64,000 nt of DNA from Lactobacillus kimbladii (GCF_014323605.1 NZ_SCMB01000003.1:62001-126000); one strand, 5' to 3'; positions 18,462-27,355 are shown, counted from the stretch's first letter. Numbers and translations are program-made. The notes: generated from the sequence alone by a model not told the origin.

Positions 18462-19292
18462 ATGGATAAAGTAAAGTTAATAATAGACTCTGGCGCAAAT
18501 GACAGAGCAAATGAAAATCTGACTGTTGTGCCATTAACTATGACAATTGCAGGAAAAGATTTTGTCGATGACGAAAATCTTGATATCAATGAATTCATTA
18601 GCAGCATGGAGAAAAACACGGAGGAGGGCAAAACTTCCTGTCCGAGCATTAATGAGTGGCTTGAGGCCTTAAAAGGATCTGAATTTGCAATAATGATGAC
18701 AATTACTAGTGGACTTAGTGGCAGCTTTTCATCTGCTTTTCAAGCTAAACAAATATATGAAAAAGATCATCCTGATAGCCATGTAATTGTGATTGATTCA
18801 AGGACTGCTGGCCCAGAGATTTCAGTTATTCTACAAGAAATTCGGAAATTGGTTAATAGCAAAACCCGTTTTGTAGATTTGGAACAAAAAATATCTGATT
18901 ATAAGACACACACTCATTTGTTGTTCGTATTAAAATCACTGCATAATTTAGCACTCAATGGGCGAGTTAATATGGCCGTGGCTAAAGTCGCTAAAGTTTT
19001 AAATATTGATGTAGTAGGTACTGCCAGTGAAGAGGGTAAGCTAGAGCCTTTAGCAAAAGTACGTGGAATAAAGCGTGCCTTTAAAGAAGTTCTGAAATTA
19101 ATGAGTGAAATGAAATACAAGGGTGGTAATTTAATTATTGATCATTGTAAAAATGAAAAAGATGCTGAAAGTTTAAAAGCAAAAATTTTAGCACTTTATC
19201 CAGAAGCAGAGATCAAAATTCGCTCAATGAGGGGACTTTGCACGTTTTATGCCGAAGAAGGCAGTTTGATGGTTGGTTTTGACGATTTGTAA
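18462..19292 (+). CDS. DegV family fatty-acid-binding protein
   Basis: A 276-residue DegV-family protein. Members bind a fatty acid between two domains, and in some Firmicutes (FakB) they present it to the FakA kinase. The opening 'KLIIDSGAN', the 'TCPSINEW' block and 'ITSGLSGSFSSAFQAK' are the family motifs. AAGGA lies upstream of the ATG. It is monocistronic with a terminator after it. Whether it is a FakB or a distant relative cannot be told here. Confidence 0.85.
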   Translation: MDKVKLIIDSGANDRANENLTVVPLTMTIAGKDFVDDENLDINEFISSMEKNTEEGKTSCPSINEWLEALKGSEFAIMMTITSGLSGSFSSAFQAKQIYEKDHPDSHVIVIDSRTAGPEISVILQEIRKLVNSKTRFVDLEQKISDYKTHTHLLFVLKSLHNLALNGRVNMAVAKVAKVLNIDVVGTASEEGKLEPLAKVRGIKRAFKEVLKLMSEMKYKGGNLIIDHCKNEKDAESLKAKILALYPEAEIKIRSMRGLCTFYAEEGSLMVGFDDL

Positions 19293-19366
19293 TTTTTTGG
19301 CAAATAAAAAATTCCTTTTTTACACTTGTTCTCTATCTAACAGAATATAAAAAAAGGTGATTTGGC

Positions 19367-19397
19367 CCTAGCTTAATAAAGTTAGGACTATTTTTTT
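19367..19397 (+). terminator. Terminator after the DegV gene
   Basis: CCTAGCTT and AAGTTAGG form a stem with a four-base loop, followed by a run of Ts. Confidence 0.6.
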
Positions 19398-19406
19398 GTT
19401 GATTAA

Positions 19407-19497
19407 TGAAAGCGCTTAAATACAAAAGATTGTGAAGTTAAATTCATCTTCAAAAGCGCATTACATAGTGCTATAATGAAATTAGATAGCGCTTACA
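19407..19497 (+). promoter_or_regulatory. lctP promoter with three cre-like sites
   Basis: A TTCAAA -35 (19449-19454) and a TATAAT -10 (19472-19477) are 17 bases apart. Around them lie three sequences resembling the CcpA operator (cre): TGAAAGCGCTTAAA (19407-19420), AAAAGCGCATTACA (19452-19465, overlapping the -35) and GATAGCGCTTACA (19485-19497, after the -10). This suggests tight carbon catabolite control. Confidence 0.7.
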
Positions 19498-19604
19498 TCA
19501 CAAACTCATATAGTGTTGTCTAATAAGTTTTATCAAGTTCTATGTTAGAAAGTGAGAGAAATTAATTTAGCACTTGTTAAATTGATTTCGTCGGAGGAAT
19601 AAAA

Positions 19605-21158
19605 ATGGATATACTTAAAACAGTTCTTGCGATCATCCCTATCGTTTGGCTGATACTTTCCTTGGGTGTTTTTCGCATTCGAGGAGATTTGTCGTGCTTA
19701 ATCGGCTTTGCTTTATCAATAATTCTTAGTATTGTCGGTTTCCACTTTTCGTTTTCAAACAGTATTACTGCCGGAATTGATGGCATAATTATGGCTTTAT
19801 GGCCAATAATTTATGTTATTATTTCCGCTCTGTTTATCTACAATATTAGTAGAAAATCAGGGGGAATGGATACAATAATGTCTATGTTAACTTCAATTAC
19901 TAAGGATATGAGATTCTTAGTATTGATCTTAGCATGGGGATTAGGCGGATTTTTGGAAGCCATTGCCGGTTTCGGTACTGCGGTAGCGATCCCTGCAAGT
20001 ATCCTAATTATGTTGGGTATGAGTCCTATTAAAGCAGCCGTGGTTTGTTTGGTAGCAAATACTGCTCCTACTGCTTTTGGTGCCGTTGGTTTGCCAGTAA
20101 CAACTCTGGCTAAAGTAACAGGACTGGGAGTTACTGAATTAGGTTATTTAATTGCTATACAATTATTTGTTTTAATGATGATCGTTCCATTTGTTTTGGT
20201 CATGATGACTGAAGGTAAGGGACTTAAGTCATTTAAAGGAAAAGGTGTTTTAGTTTGCACCTTGGTAGCTGGTTTAACATTTGCAGTTCCGGAAATTTTC
20301 ATTACTAAATATTTAGGCCCTGAACTACCATCAATTGTAGGTTCAATAGTTTGTCTGCTATGTTTAGTAATTATTATTAAGAAATACAGCAGCAAAGAAG
20401 AAGTTGCATCCGCTAGTGCTGAAAAGGACGATAAAGCTCCAATTTCAACTGCTGATAAAATTAAGGCTTGGGTACCATTTATTTTGGTATTTTGCTTTAT
20501 CATTTTCACTTCATCAATGTTCCCAGCAATTCATAATGCACTAGCAAGCGTTAAAACCAGTTTCCACTTCTATAATGGTGCAAATGCCAAGCCAGTTGAC
20601 ATTGACTGGTTGTCATCACCGGGTACTTTAATTTTACTGTCGAGTATCATTGGTGGTGCTATTCAAGGTTTGTCATTTAAGGAAATGTTTTCCGTTTTGA
20701 CAAGTACTATCAAGCAGTTGGTTAAAACAATTATCACTGTTTGTTCTATTGTGGGCTTGTCCAAAGTAATGGGTTACAGCGGAATGATTGATGTCGTTGC
20801 GGTTAGCCTCGTAACTTTAACTGGTGCCTTTTACCCAGTAATTTCACCAATCATTGGTGTTCTAGGTATCTTTATCACTGGTAGTGATACTTCAGCTAAC
20901 GTTCTCTTTGGTGAATTGCAAGTACAAGCAGCCCACGCGCTGAAAGTAAGTCCATACTGGCTGGCGGCTGCTAACATGGTTGGTGCTACTGCTGGTAAGA
21001 TGCTTTCACCACAGAACATCGCAATTGCTACAGGAGCTACTGGTCTTGAGGGTAAAGAAGGAGTTATTCTTAAGAAAGCTCTGCCCCATTGTGCATGGTA
21101 CACTGCATTATTGTGTGTGATAGTGTTTGTGTTAGGAAAGATGCTTAGTTTCCTATAA
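19605..21158 (+). CDS. lctP: L-lactate permease (LctP/LldP family)
   Basis: A 517-residue polytopic membrane protein of the lactate permease family. It shows the conserved 'LEAIAGFGTAVAIPASILI' and 'PISPIIGVLGIFITGSDTSANVLFG' blocks. It would carry lactate (or glycolate) with protons. A GGAGG ribosome-binding site precedes the ATG. A bidirectional terminator follows. Control by CcpA is implied by the upstream cre-like sites. Confidence 0.93.
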   Translation: MDILKTVLAIIPIVWLILSLGVFRIRGDLSCLIGFALSIILSIVGFHFSFSNSITAGIDGIIMALWPIIYVIISALFIYNISRKSGGMDTIMSMLTSITKDMRFLVLILAWGLGGFLEAIAGFGTAVAIPASILIMLGMSPIKAAVVCLVANTAPTAFGAVGLPVTTLAKVTGLGVTELGYLIAIQLFVLMMIVPFVLVMMTEGKGLKSFKGKGVLVCTLVAGLTFAVPEIFITKYLGPELPSIVGSIVCLLCLVIIIKKYSSKEEVASASAEKDDKAPISTADKIKAWVPFILVFCFIIFTSSMFPAIHNALASVKTSFHFYNGANAKPVDIDWLSSPGTLILLSSIIGGAIQGLSFKEMFSVLTSTIKQLVKTIITVCSIVGLSKVMGYSGMIDVVAVSLVTLTGAFYPVISPIIGVLGIFITGSDTSANVLFGELQVQAAHALKVSPYWLAAANMVGATAGKMLSPQNIAIATGATGLEGKEGVILKKALPHCAWYTALLCVIVFVLGKMLSFL

Positions 21159-21187
21159 TTTAATTGTTAAAAAATTATCGATAAAGG

Positions 21188-21226
21188 AAAAAACAACCCT
21201 AAACCAAAAGTTTGGGGTTGTTTTTA
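21188..21226. terminator. Bidirectional terminator lctP / PAP2
   Basis: AAAAACAACCCTAAAC pairs with GTTTGGGGTTGTTTTT with a four- to five-base loop. The stop codon of the minus-strand PAP2 gene lies in its right arm. Confidence 0.9.
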
Positions 21227-21805
21227 AATAACCATTAAAAGTAATTGTTGAGATATACTAAAGCAAAAGACAGCTAGAGAAGTAGCCCCGATAATATCTG
21301 ATGGAAAGTGGGCTTTAAGACTGATACGAGAAATGACGACCATTAGCCAAATTGCCAGCAAAATCCATAAAAGTCTATTACCTAATTGTCCTGCAAAAAG
21401 TCGCCAGATGATTAAAGCCATAACAGTACTTCCTAGGACATGACCACTTGGAAAACTATAGCCTTCTTCTAAATCTGAATGTAGGATTGGACGTTTTCTG
21501 CGCATCCATTTTTTTAAAAAGATACCAATCAGATCAGTAAAGCCTAAAGTAAATAATGCCCAAAAAGCAAGTAAATTTTCATTATTACTGATTAAAAAAC
21601 TTGCCAGAAATACATCCAAAACAACTAAAAGTTTGGGATCGTTTATAAATGCAATAATCTGCCAGCCGATTCCGTCGCGTCTTCTGATTAATTTATGATG
21701 AAGCCAGTGATCAAATAAATTGAAACGTCGTGAATTTCTGACATTAAAGATAAGTAGTATTAGTATTAGAGCAGACAATGTTGCTACCCAAAAGTTGATA
21801 TTCAA
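21224..21805 (-). CDS. PAP2-family phosphatase (undecaprenyl-pyrophosphate or lipid phosphatase type)
   Basis: A 193-residue membrane protein with the three acid-phosphatase motifs: KKWMRRKRP, PSGH and SRISLKAHFPSD. They would face the outside and dephosphorylate a lipid such as undecaprenyl pyrophosphate or phosphatidylglycerol phosphate. Translation starts at TTG with AGGGA seven bases upstream. The exact substrate is not determined. Confidence 0.85.
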   Translation of the reverse strand: MNINFWVATLSALILILLIFNVRNSRRFNLFDHWLHHKLIRRRDGIGWQIIAFINDPKLLVVLDVFLASFLISNNENLLAFWALFTLGFTDLIGIFLKKWMRRKRPILHSDLEEGYSFPSGHVLGSTVMALIIWRLFAGQLGNRLLWILLAIWLMVVISRISLKAHFPSDIIGATSLAVFCFSISQQLLLMVI

Positions 21806-21978
21806 ATCGAATCCCTACCTATAATTTATATTCGATTGTATTTTAACAGTAACAGGGCAAAGCATAGAAATTAAAATCTACTCTTGAGCAAAACTTAAGA
21901 TTTGTAATTTAAAGGAAATTTAGAATTTGAGCTTTATTAAAATTAGTTTTAGCAAGGTAATTATTTTAAAAGAAAGCT

Positions 21979-22006
21979 TGACTTTAATTAAAACCAACTT
22001 AAAATT
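21979..22006 (+). promoter_or_regulatory. Promoter of the duplicated membrane-protein gene
   Basis: TTGACT (21979-21984) and TAAAAT (22001-22006) with a 16-base spacer, 37 bases before the ATG at 22044. Confidence 0.55.
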
Positions 22007-22043
22007 ATTATTATCAAGTTAGGGCGTAATTTAGGAGGAAAAA

Positions 22044-22964
22044 ATGAATAATAATCACACTTCTAAGCAAGAGACTGTGGGTGAAGCTATACGTGATATT
22101 GCTCACCATGAACATAACTTTGCTTTAGCTGATAATTCTACTAACCATCTTGGTGATCTCGTTATTTATGGCACCCTTTATCTTTTTACACTTTTATTTT
22201 CTGATATTTGGTTTGACTGGCTGTTTGTATTGTTAGCAGTTGTTGCAATCATTAGCGTAATTCGTTATCAAAACTTCTTGCGACACAAGGTTGATTCTCA
22301 AAAAATGACTTCGTTTTTTGTAAATACTAGTTTGATTTCAACTGGGATTAGGTCTTTTGTAATTGGAAACGCACCATTACTAGCTCTTAGTATGCATACT
22401 CAGGGAAGATTTAATTTCTTTATTTCTTTGCTAGTTGGCTTATTTACGGCTTTGATTGGAATAACTTGTCAATATCATTACCTGACTAATCATCAAGTCA
22501 TTGACAGGCAAAAGGAATCACCAAACAAGACCTGCAAAAATGCTGTTGATTTTAGTATTAAATTTTGCAAAAAGGGTTATGTCAACCAAGGCTTTTTCTT
22601 TGATATTGCGTGTGGTTTTGCGCTTTTGGCAAATCATTTTTCTTATAAAGAATTCATCTTAGTTAAATTTGAAGCTTGGCAATTTGTTTTAATTACTATT
22701 TTAATAGTTTTGGGTACAGTTCTATTTCAAAGGTTTTTACACAATAAAGTTGTTACAAATAATATAAGTAAAGGCTTTAAATGGGGTACTTTATTAATGA
22801 CGGCTGCGCGCGGCTATCTGATAGCCATTGCACCATGGGTTGCAGTGTGTCTTTTCACGGGCAATTCAATCAATTGGTTAGCAGCAAACCTGTTAGGAAC
22901 ATTGGTAGCAATAGTTGGAACTGGATTTCAATACAAATATTTACATAAAGTCAGAGTCTTTTAA
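22044..22964 (+). CDS. Polytopic membrane protein with internal duplication, function unknown
   Basis: I do not recognise a named family. The 306-residue protein has an N-terminal hydrophilic region (about 40 residues) and then two similar membrane halves. Residues about 74-155 and 230-306 align: each contains 'RFL.HKV' followed by a polar stretch, a 'R.....I.AP' segment and a last helix ending in 'FQY(H/K)YL'. Each half has about three to four transmembrane helices, suggesting a pseudo-symmetric transporter or channel. Strong AGGAGG ribosome-binding site and own promoter and terminator. Confidence 0.7.
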   Translation: MNNNHTSKQETVGEAIRDIAHHEHNFALADNSTNHLGDLVIYGTLYLFTLLFSDIWFDWLFVLLAVVAIISVIRYQNFLRHKVDSQKMTSFFVNTSLISTGIRSFVIGNAPLLALSMHTQGRFNFFISLLVGLFTALIGITCQYHYLTNHQVIDRQKESPNKTCKNAVDFSIKFCKKGYVNQGFFFDIACGFALLANHFSYKEFILVKFEAWQFVLITILIVLGTVLFQRFLHNKVVTNNISKGFKWGTLLMTAARGYLIAIAPWVAVCLFTGNSINWLAANLLGTLVAIVGTGFQYKYLHKVRVF

Positions 22965-23018
22965 ATGCAGAACTAAGTATGAATTTATTTGACCATGAGG
23001 ACACTGATACAAAGATAG

Positions 23019-23051
23019 GCCAGTAAAAGTAATTTCTTTTACTGGCTTTTT
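23019..23051 (+). terminator. Terminator after the duplicated membrane-protein gene
   Basis: GCCAGTAAAAG pairs with CTTTTACTGGC around a six-base loop, followed by Ts. Confidence 0.88.
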
Positions 23052-23259
23052 AAATATTGAGAGCAAATTTGCTTATAAAGTTTGATTCTATGAAGTTTTA
23101 GATAATTAGCTTGAATAAAAAGCAAGTTAGACAATAGAATAAAAAATTCTCATTGGAGTTATATTGTGAAAAAAGCAGGAACAATGTCTGAATTTTTGCA
23201 TTATATTAGTTCATTCAGATTTTTAAAACTTCTTTTCAAATCCATAAAACATTTTCCGT

Positions 23260-23475
23260 TTAAGTATGACAAGTTAGGCCATCCAATGCTGGATACCTGA
23301 GCGAAGCCTGCCTTAACATGTCGATAGCAAGTTTAAGAATTAAGCAACGAAATGGTATAGGAAATAATCTTATGGATGCAACCGTAAAGAATAGGCGTCA
23401 AGTAAGTCTTCTGTCCCTTGATATTGAACTCTATCACATCTGAATACCAAATATGATTGGGATAAAATGCACTGA
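23260..23475 (-). pseudogene. IS3-family transposase (OrfB) remnant
   Basis: On the minus strand a frame reads 'IWYSDVIEFNIKGQKTYLTPI....KIISYTIS' and then stops. Homology resumes as 'LAIDMLRQAS' and 'YPALDGLTCH' before another stop. This matches the DDE integrase core of IS3/IS150-type OrfB (W.TD.TEF...G.K.YL.PI.D...EI..Y.IS...ML.QA). The aspartates of the DDE triad are partly lost, and the copy has stops and no intact ends. It is an inactive relic within a 690-bp gene-free stretch. Confidence 0.65.
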
Positions 23476-23652
23476 AGGTTGTTTTAAGCAAGATCAGATT
23501 GGCAAAAAACAAAGTAAAAGAAAAAGAATCAAACAGTTTATTAGCAGCTTGATTCTCTTTAATTTACTCCTTATCAACACGATCTGACAAAGAGCTATTT
23601 TATAAAATAAAATATATGTAAAGTTGTAAGAGGACTGTCCGAGGGCAACCGA

Positions 23653-24129
23653 CTATTTGCCCAATTGTTTCTTATAATTACCTTTGGTTTGATAAGAATA
23701 ATCATGCTTTATTTTGTTTCTTGTACAGACAGAGAAATATCCCATATTGTAATATGATTTCATTACACGTTTGCCATGAATTTTTCTTTTGGATAACCAA
23801 AAAGAATCAACTTCTTGATAATGATAGTTAAACTTATTCAAGACATAATAGGGTCTGCCATTTTGCTTATAACGCGTGACATGTAATTTTTTATATCCTT
23901 TTTTATTCAAGCTACAAAGGACTTTACCATTTTGTATAAATGCATGTTTAGTAATCTTTATATGATTCCATTTGTTATGCCCTTTATATTCGTACCAAGT
24001 ACCTCTTAGTTCTGTGGGAGTAGCATTATGCCCTACATATTTGGCCTCTACTTTTGAAGAAAAGACCAGTCCAGTTGCCACTAATATTAATATAGAGGCT
24101 AATATTACCAATGTTTTCTTTAATTTCAT
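23653..24129 (-). CDS. Secreted protein of unknown function
   Basis: A 158-residue basic protein with a clear signal peptide (lysines at 2-5, hydrophobic core 7-22, likely cleavage after 'SKVEA' near residue 29). The mature part begins around a 'TELRGTWYEYKGHNKW..IKI' block. The tryptophan/tyrosine-rich, beta-looking pattern recalls small secreted lactobacillus proteins, but I cannot name a family. Three cysteines remain in the mature part. It sits next to an IS relic. Confidence 0.65.
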   Translation of the reverse strand: MKLKKTLVILASILILVATGLVFSSKVEAKYVGHNATPTELRGTWYEYKGHNKWNHIKITKHAFIQNGKVLCSLNKKGYKKLHVTRYKQNGRPYYVLNKFNYHYQEVDSFWLSKRKIHGKRVMKSYYNMGYFSVCTRNKIKHDYSYQTKGNYKKQLGK

Positions 24130-24878
24130 TTTATTCTCACCTTGCGTTAAATTTTATCACTGAAATAAAACGCCAGCAATTTATAATTTTATAACAATAA
24201 AGCCTGTTTCAAGCGTCTTTTTATAAATTTATCCGTATTGATGCGACTCATAAATTTAGCCCTCAGACTCAAAATTTTTATAAACTTATAGAACTTTATT
24301 CCTTGTCAAGCTAACGTTTTAGATTCTAAAAATAATTTAAGATACTTGATTTTCTTAGGTTTGAAAGGCAAATGTCCTGATTAGAAGGGATTAACAGCAA
24401 ACTTAAAAAATCATAAAATTAATTTTGTCTAATAAACACCCATCGGAGAATTTAAGATAAAAAATATTTCGAATTTTTTGGTGCATTTCATAGTTAAACA
24501 GATGTTTTACTGCTTAAATTGATGGCAGTTAATGATGAATAAAGTTGTTGATTTGACTTTTTATCGTACCAATCTATCTGATTAGTTAATCTTTCTTTAT
24601 CATATGTGCTAAAATCCATGATATTCCTTTTCTAAATAAAATTTGTGTACAAATATTATACCAATAACATAATATTTATATTTTAATGACTTTATACAAT
24701 TATTTTATAGCTTATATATTTTGCACGCAACATAAAATTTGTTTCTATTTAAAATATAATGTTGTAAAAATTAAAAACAAATGTTAAGCTACGAGATAAT
24801 TTAGATAAATTTAACTACATTACTCATGGTAGAACTAACCACATCATTTCATGATTTTTCACAAAAGAGGGTGAAAGA
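24130..24878. other. 750-bp AT-rich stretch with a truncated gene
   Basis: No intact gene is visible. It holds one 41-codon minus-strand frame with its own promoter and ribosome-binding site (described separately) and otherwise very AT-rich sequence leading into the azlC promoter region. Confidence 0.5.
24494..24619 (-). pseudogene. Truncated SLATT/DUF4231-like gene start
   Basis: A 41-residue frame starts at ATG (24617-24619) with AAAAGGA upstream and an extended -10 (TGG-TATAAT, TATAAT at 24655-24660 on the minus strand). The peptide 'YDKERLTNQIDWYDKKSNQQLY' resembles the N-terminus of DUF4231/SLATT membrane proteins, but the frame stops before any transmembrane segment. I read it as the stump of a larger gene. 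It could also be a genuine small peptide. Confidence 0.4.
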
Positions 24879-25586
24879 ATGGATACTTACTTAACCAAAA
24901 AATCTGCAATTAAAGAATCAATTCCAACAATTTTCGGCTATATTGGCATAAGTACGGCTTTTGGAATTATTGGCAAAGCCAGTGGCTTTTCTACTTTGGA
25001 AGTTTGCTTGATGTCTATTCTGATTTATGCAGGATCCGTTCAATTAACAACTCTGAATATGCTGGTTGCGGGAAGCCCAATAGCTTCAATTGTTTTAGCC
25101 GCTTTCTTGGTCAACTCTCGAGTAATTCTTATGAGCACGACTGTAGCAGGTTATTTGAAACAAGAAAATTTAAAAAGAAATATTTTGATAGGAACTTTTC
25201 TCACCGATGAAAGTTTTGCTCTAGGTATGAATAAAATTAATTATACAAATGACAAGTTAAATTTTACTTGGTTTAATACGGTAAATATAGTTTCTTACAT
25301 AACTTGGCAAGTTGGAACACTTTTGGGAGCAGTGTTGGGCAGTTTTATCGCTGATCCTAAAAAACTAGGGCTTGACTTTGCTATTGTAGCAATGTTTATT
25401 GGTTTGCTTTATTTGCAGGTAATTGGGGACAAAAAACTAAATAAAGTACTCCAGGTAATTGTGATATTGATTTCTTTTGCGCTGACATATTTACTGACAA
25501 TTATTTTACCTGCCAACTTGGTGGTAATAGTTGTAACCTTAATTGGTTGTAGTTTAGGAATGGTAATAAAGCATGTCTTCTTCTGA
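24879..25586 (+). CDS. azlC: AzlC family branched-chain amino acid exporter subunit, copy 1
   Basis: A 235-residue membrane protein of the AzlC/LIV-E family, the large subunit of a branched-chain amino acid (azaleucine) exporter that works with AzlD. Family features include 'GIS.AFG.I....GFS..E...MS..IYAGS.Q' and 'LTDESFAL'. It overlaps azlD by 14 bases. GAGGGTGAAAG precedes the ATG. A second copy is at 29.2 kb. Confidence 0.9.
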   Translation: MDTYLTKKSAIKESIPTIFGYIGISTAFGIIGKASGFSTLEVCLMSILIYAGSVQLTTLNMLVAGSPIASIVLAAFLVNSRVILMSTTVAGYLKQENLKRNILIGTFLTDESFALGMNKINYTNDKLNFTWFNTVNIVSYITWQVGTLLGAVLGSFIADPKKLGLDFAIVAMFIGLLYLQVIGDKKLNKVLQVIVILISFALTYLLTIILPANLVVIVVTLIGCSLGMVIKHVFF

Positions 25587-25896
25587 ATACATTTTAACGA
25601 CAATCATTTTCTGTGGAATCACTACCTTGTTATCTAGAGTGATACCATTTGTCTTATTGAAAAAATTCACCTTGCCGCCAAAATTAGTTGAATTCTTGTC
25701 TTTTGTTCCTATAGTAATAATGGCTGCTCTTTGGTTTAGTAACTTATTAGTAGCAAAACCAGGTCATTTGCCTCAACTTAACATGCAGTACGCTTTGGCT
25801 TCACTGCCAACATTTATTTCCGCAATTATTAGTAAGTCTCTCTTAATCATTGTGATAGTTGGTATGATTTCACTAGCAGTTCTTCGTTTAATTTAA
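25573..25896 (+). CDS. azlD: AzlD family branched-chain amino acid exporter subunit, copy 1
   Basis: A 107-residue protein with about four hydrophobic segments and the AzlD pattern 'LSRVIPFVLLKKFTLP....EFLSFVPIVIMAALWF'. It is the small partner of AzlC and is translationally coupled to it by a 14-base overlap. The second azlCD pair has the same overlap. Confidence 0.9.
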   Translation: MSSSEYILTTIIFCGITTLLSRVIPFVLLKKFTLPPKLVEFLSFVPIVIMAALWFSNLLVAKPGHLPQLNMQYALASLPTFISAIISKSLLIIVIVGMISLAVLRLI

Positions 25897-26010
25897 AAAA
25901 CGAATGATACAGTGTAAATTAAATACTAAAGTCGTTCCTTGTGAACTTTTTTAATATTTTATAAATAGTTTGTAGTTTATTTATAATGTATAGAATAAGA
26001 AAAAGCATGT

Positions 26011-26048
26011 AAAAAAGGCATTGTGCTATATTGTTCAATGCTTTTTTG
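26011..26048 (+). terminator. Terminator downstream of azlCD copy 1
   Basis: AAAAAAGGCATTG and CAATGCTTTTTT pair around a 12-base loop, with a T-run. Confidence 0.7.
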
Positions 26049-26155
26049 TAAAACAAAAAATATATAAGATTATTTTCATAGTAATGATAAAAGAAGAGTG
26101 CAGTTTATTTTTATAAAAATAATAGAAAATGAAATTTAGTAATTAATAATTAATT

Positions 26156-26344
26156 TTAAAGTTGGCGAACATCTTTATATGCTATTGACGATTTTTTCGA
26201 TATTATCATCTGCCGTGTTTTATACTCATCAAGGATGTAGGCATAATTTTTTGCAGTTATTGTCATGTGTGCGTTTCCTAAACGTTTTGAAATGGCATAT
26301 AAATCAATTCCTTTACTGCTATGATAGAGAATGCAAAAGGGCAT
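26156..26344 (-). pseudogene. Phage integrase (tyrosine recombinase) C-terminal fragment
   Basis: This 62-residue frame matches the end of a phage-type tyrosine recombinase: 'SKGIDLYAISKRLGNAHMTITAKNYAYILDEYK'. The RLGNAH block corresponds to the conserved RLGHA(H/S) region, and the tyrosine after 'TAK' is near the catalytic position. The upstream catalytic domain (R, K, HxxR) is missing, so the gene is a remnant. It forms the left end of a decayed prophage lysogeny module. Confidence 0.75.
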
Positions 26345-26431
26345 AACCCTGTTTTACTTGTGTTACTTCTAAGAAATCTAAATTCGAACTGTGATCTCCT
26401 ATAGGTTTTTTATTTTTTAAATATTTAAATC

Positions 26432-27262
26432 TTATTTTTTACTTAAGCCAATTAATTCTATAGTAGACAATATAACTTCTCCAGCAGTTAAATCAGCCGT
26501 TACTTTGCTGACTTGGCCTTTTTCAGTATCTTTGCCTAATATTTCGTTTAAATTATCATCAGACCCATCTTCTGATATCAAGTTACCTCTGCCTTTTATT
26601 GGCCGTATGACATACCTTCCGGGTTTAATATCAAGTCCTACTAACCATATACCAGCACTTATTTTTGTTTTATATGTATATTTATCTGGTGTTGGCGTGA
26701 AGCTTGTAGACTCTATCCAGTCTAACTTGATTTTGTCATTTTTTACTAAGTTGGTAGTAAAAGAAGTTAACTGATCTCCTTTATCATCGTTTCCTAAAAT
26801 AACGTTAATAGTGAAATCGCTGTTAGATAGATTACCACTGCCCTTAACAGCTTTAATAACGTATCTGCCCGGCTTTATATCTTTACCGACCTTATACTTA
26901 CCTGCGCCTAATGTAACTGCTTTAGCTGTGTTCTTCACTGGTATAAATTTGGAAACCTTTTTGGAAGCATAGTCTGAAAGCTTTTTCCTCTTTTTTACAT
27001 GAGATGGTTTTATTGAATGAGGTACGGTAGTTTTGTATGTTTCATCATGACTCTCGGCTTTATTTGAAGTTGATACAAAGAAACCACAAATTAAAACTAG
27101 TATTAATCCCCATACCCACCAACGTTTCACTAATGGCTCATTTGATGGATTTTTACTTGGTGTTAATGCTTCTTTATAATCTTTGCTATTTTTTGATTTT
27201 CTGTCGCTAATAATCATGTAAATAACAAATATTATTAGTGCAATTATCCATAAAAATTTCAT
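26432..27262 (-). CDS. Membrane-anchored protein with two repeated domains, prophage-associated
   Basis: A 276-residue protein with hydrophobic segments at residues 2-19 and 50-65 and a basic linker. Two homologous domains of about 75 residues follow (roughly 118-190 and 205-276). Each contains 'KPGRYVI(K/R).(V/I)KG.GNL' followed by 'N.ILG.D...GQ(V/L)'. Similar proteins often sit between integrase and repressor in lactobacillus prophages, where a role in superinfection exclusion has been suggested. That role is only inferred here. A TATAAT sits right upstream, close to a TGTATCGGTACA palindrome. Confidence 0.65.
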   Translation of the reverse strand: MKFLWIIALIIFVIYMIISDRKSKNSKDYKEALTPSKNPSNEPLVKRWWVWGLILVLICGFFVSTSNKAESHDETYKTTVPHSIKPSHVKKRKKLSDYASKKVSKFIPVKNTAKAVTLGAGKYKVGKDIKPGRYVIKAVKGSGNLSNSDFTINVILGNDDKGDQLTSFTTNLVKNDKIKLDWIESTSFTPTPDKYTYKTKISAGIWLVGLDIKPGRYVIRPIKGRGNLISEDGSDDNLNEILGKDTEKGQVSKVTADLTAGEVILSTIELIGLSKK

Positions 27263-27274
27263 TTACCTTCTCCC

Positions 27275-27294
27275 ATTATACTTGTATCGGTACA
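27275..27294 (-). promoter_or_regulatory. Promoter/operator of the prophage-associated gene
   Basis: TATAAT on the minus strand (27275-27280) adjoins the imperfect palindrome TGTATCGGTACA (27283-27294). This looks like a phage-type operator between the gene and the repressor relic. Confidence 0.35.
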
Positions 27295-27355
27295 TTTATA
27301 ATTTACCATTTTTATAAATGTCTTAAAAGAATAAATTTACATATGTTTTCAAGTC

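Noticed and set aside
26370-26395. Sequence resembling a tRNA 3' end (TTCGAAC..TCTCC) as a possible attachment-site copy
   Set aside because: It is in the opposite orientation to tRNA-Ser and needs gaps to align; phage attachment repeats should be direct and nearly identical.
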